Position numbers and translations under genes: made by a program. This document shows positions 63,300-64,000 of a stretch of DNA of 64,000 nucleotides, piece after piece. The notes beneath the pieces were generated by a model that had not been told where the DNA came from, ran no database searches, and saw only the letters and a list, made by a program, of their open reading frames with translations. Source of the DNA: Cyprinodon diabolis (Eukaryota > Chordata > Actinopteri > Cyprinodontiformes > Cyprinodontidae); contig CM060073.1 of NCBI GenBank assembly GCA_030533445.1, positions 39,219,428 to 39,283,427 of the forward strand, in the 5' to 3' direction. The first letter of the stretch is position 1. The number at the start of each line of letters is the position of its first letter.

Positions 63300-64000
63300 T
63301 CCAGAAAATATTTAAGGTGTTGACATTTCACACATCTAGGTATGTTACAGCCTTATTCCAGATGGTGTTAAACCAATTTCATCCTCAAAAAGCTACATAG
63401 AATACCCTAATATGTTAATTGGGTAAACGCTACCTATAGAAATGTTCTTTCTAAGCTCAAAATCAGGGTGGAGCAGGTTTTCCTTCAGGATTTCTATTTA
63501 CATTCCTGCATTGAAAAATCCCTATATCCTCACTATTTACCAGTTTCTTATCCTAAAAGAAGACAACAAAAAAAACATCCCCATAGCATGATACTTTCAC
63601 CACTATGCTTAGGGATGGTATTGTTCCTGTTTCCCCCATAGATAACGGTCTGGCATTCACAGCAAAGCATTCAGTCTTTGTTCCTCTAAAGCTGATAATT
63701 TGTTTTCAAAGGTCAGAAAGTTCTTCAGCTGCCTTTTGGCAAACTTTATACTGACGGCCATGTGCTTTTTATGAAGGAGTTTGCAGCTGTCCCTCCGCTC
63801 TACCAAACAGGCTTCATGGGTGGATTGCTGCAGAGATGCGGGGCTTCTTTTCAGCTAGCAGGAGTCCTGGCTGTTCCAAGCCTTTTCTATTTATACATAA
63901 TTGAGGCCATGGTGCTTACTGTGACCTTCAAAGTAGCAGAATTTTTTTTTGTTTCTGTATCTTTCCCCAGATTTTGAGCCCCACGGCTGTCCTCTCTCTG
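63300..64000 (-). mobile_element. Decayed Tc1-like transposon, truncated by the window end
   Basis: The terminal region has TATGTTACAGCCTTATTCCA. The interior reads as a ruined minus-strand transposase: CCCATAGCATGATACTTTCA (GGGSIM box trace), AAAGCTGATAATTTGTTTTC, CTGCCTTTTGGCAAACTTTA, then GGACCTTCAAAGTAGCAG-type sequence (GTGACCTTCAAAGTAGCAGA) near the end. A different Tc1-like family from the one at 56.9-58.5 kb. The other end is outside the window. Confidence 0.65.

Overview
The window is nuclear DNA from a vertebrate, almost certainly a teleost fish. The genes are split by GT-AG introns, the two complete neighbours egr3 and bin3 are in the tandem order also found on human 8p21.3 (order recalled, not looked up), and the non-coding DNA is packed with repeats typical of fish: Tc1/mariner, hAT and piggyBac-like elements, a tRNA-derived SINE and non-LTR reverse-transcriptase fragments. 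The sequence alone does not give the species; the repeat set suggests a percomorph-type teleost.

Layout: (1) 1-9.2 kb: egr3 on the plus strand, with an immediate-early type promoter (two perfect CArG boxes, a GC box and a CRE-like site), two coding exons and a long 3' UTR. (2) 9.4-49.9 kb: bin3 on the plus strand, nine coding exons (762 nt, 253 aa) spread over 40 kb. Its first coding exon contributes only 8 nt and is followed by a 10.4 kb intron. The introns hold most of the mobile elements, including a complete Tc1-like transposon with an intact transposase inserted in an older Tc1-like element, a 1.1 kb hAT element with a perfect 8-bp target duplication, and a 0.9 kb TTAA-flanked foldback element. 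(3) 52.1-61.7 kb: a long-chain acyl-CoA synthetase of the ACSL1/5/6 group on the minus strand, rebuilt as 19 in-frame coding exons (2100 nt, 699 aa), converging tail to tail on bin3. (4) 61.7-64 kb: ACSL upstream flank or 5' UTR intron, a TA microsatellite, and a Tc1-like relic running off the window end.

The three genes are not an operon and have unrelated roles: activity-induced transcription factor (egr3), BAR-domain membrane/actin adaptor (bin3), and fatty-acid activation (ACSL). Their linkage looks like ancestral synteny. The most interesting points are the identity of the ACSL gene, which may be the fourth ohnolog of the ACSL1/5/6 group because EGR and ACSL genes also share chromosomes elsewhere in vertebrates, its unusual adenylation-motif residues, and several datable nested transposon insertions. 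I saw no CRISPR array, operon, rRNA or convincing functional tRNA, and no clearly undescribed system.
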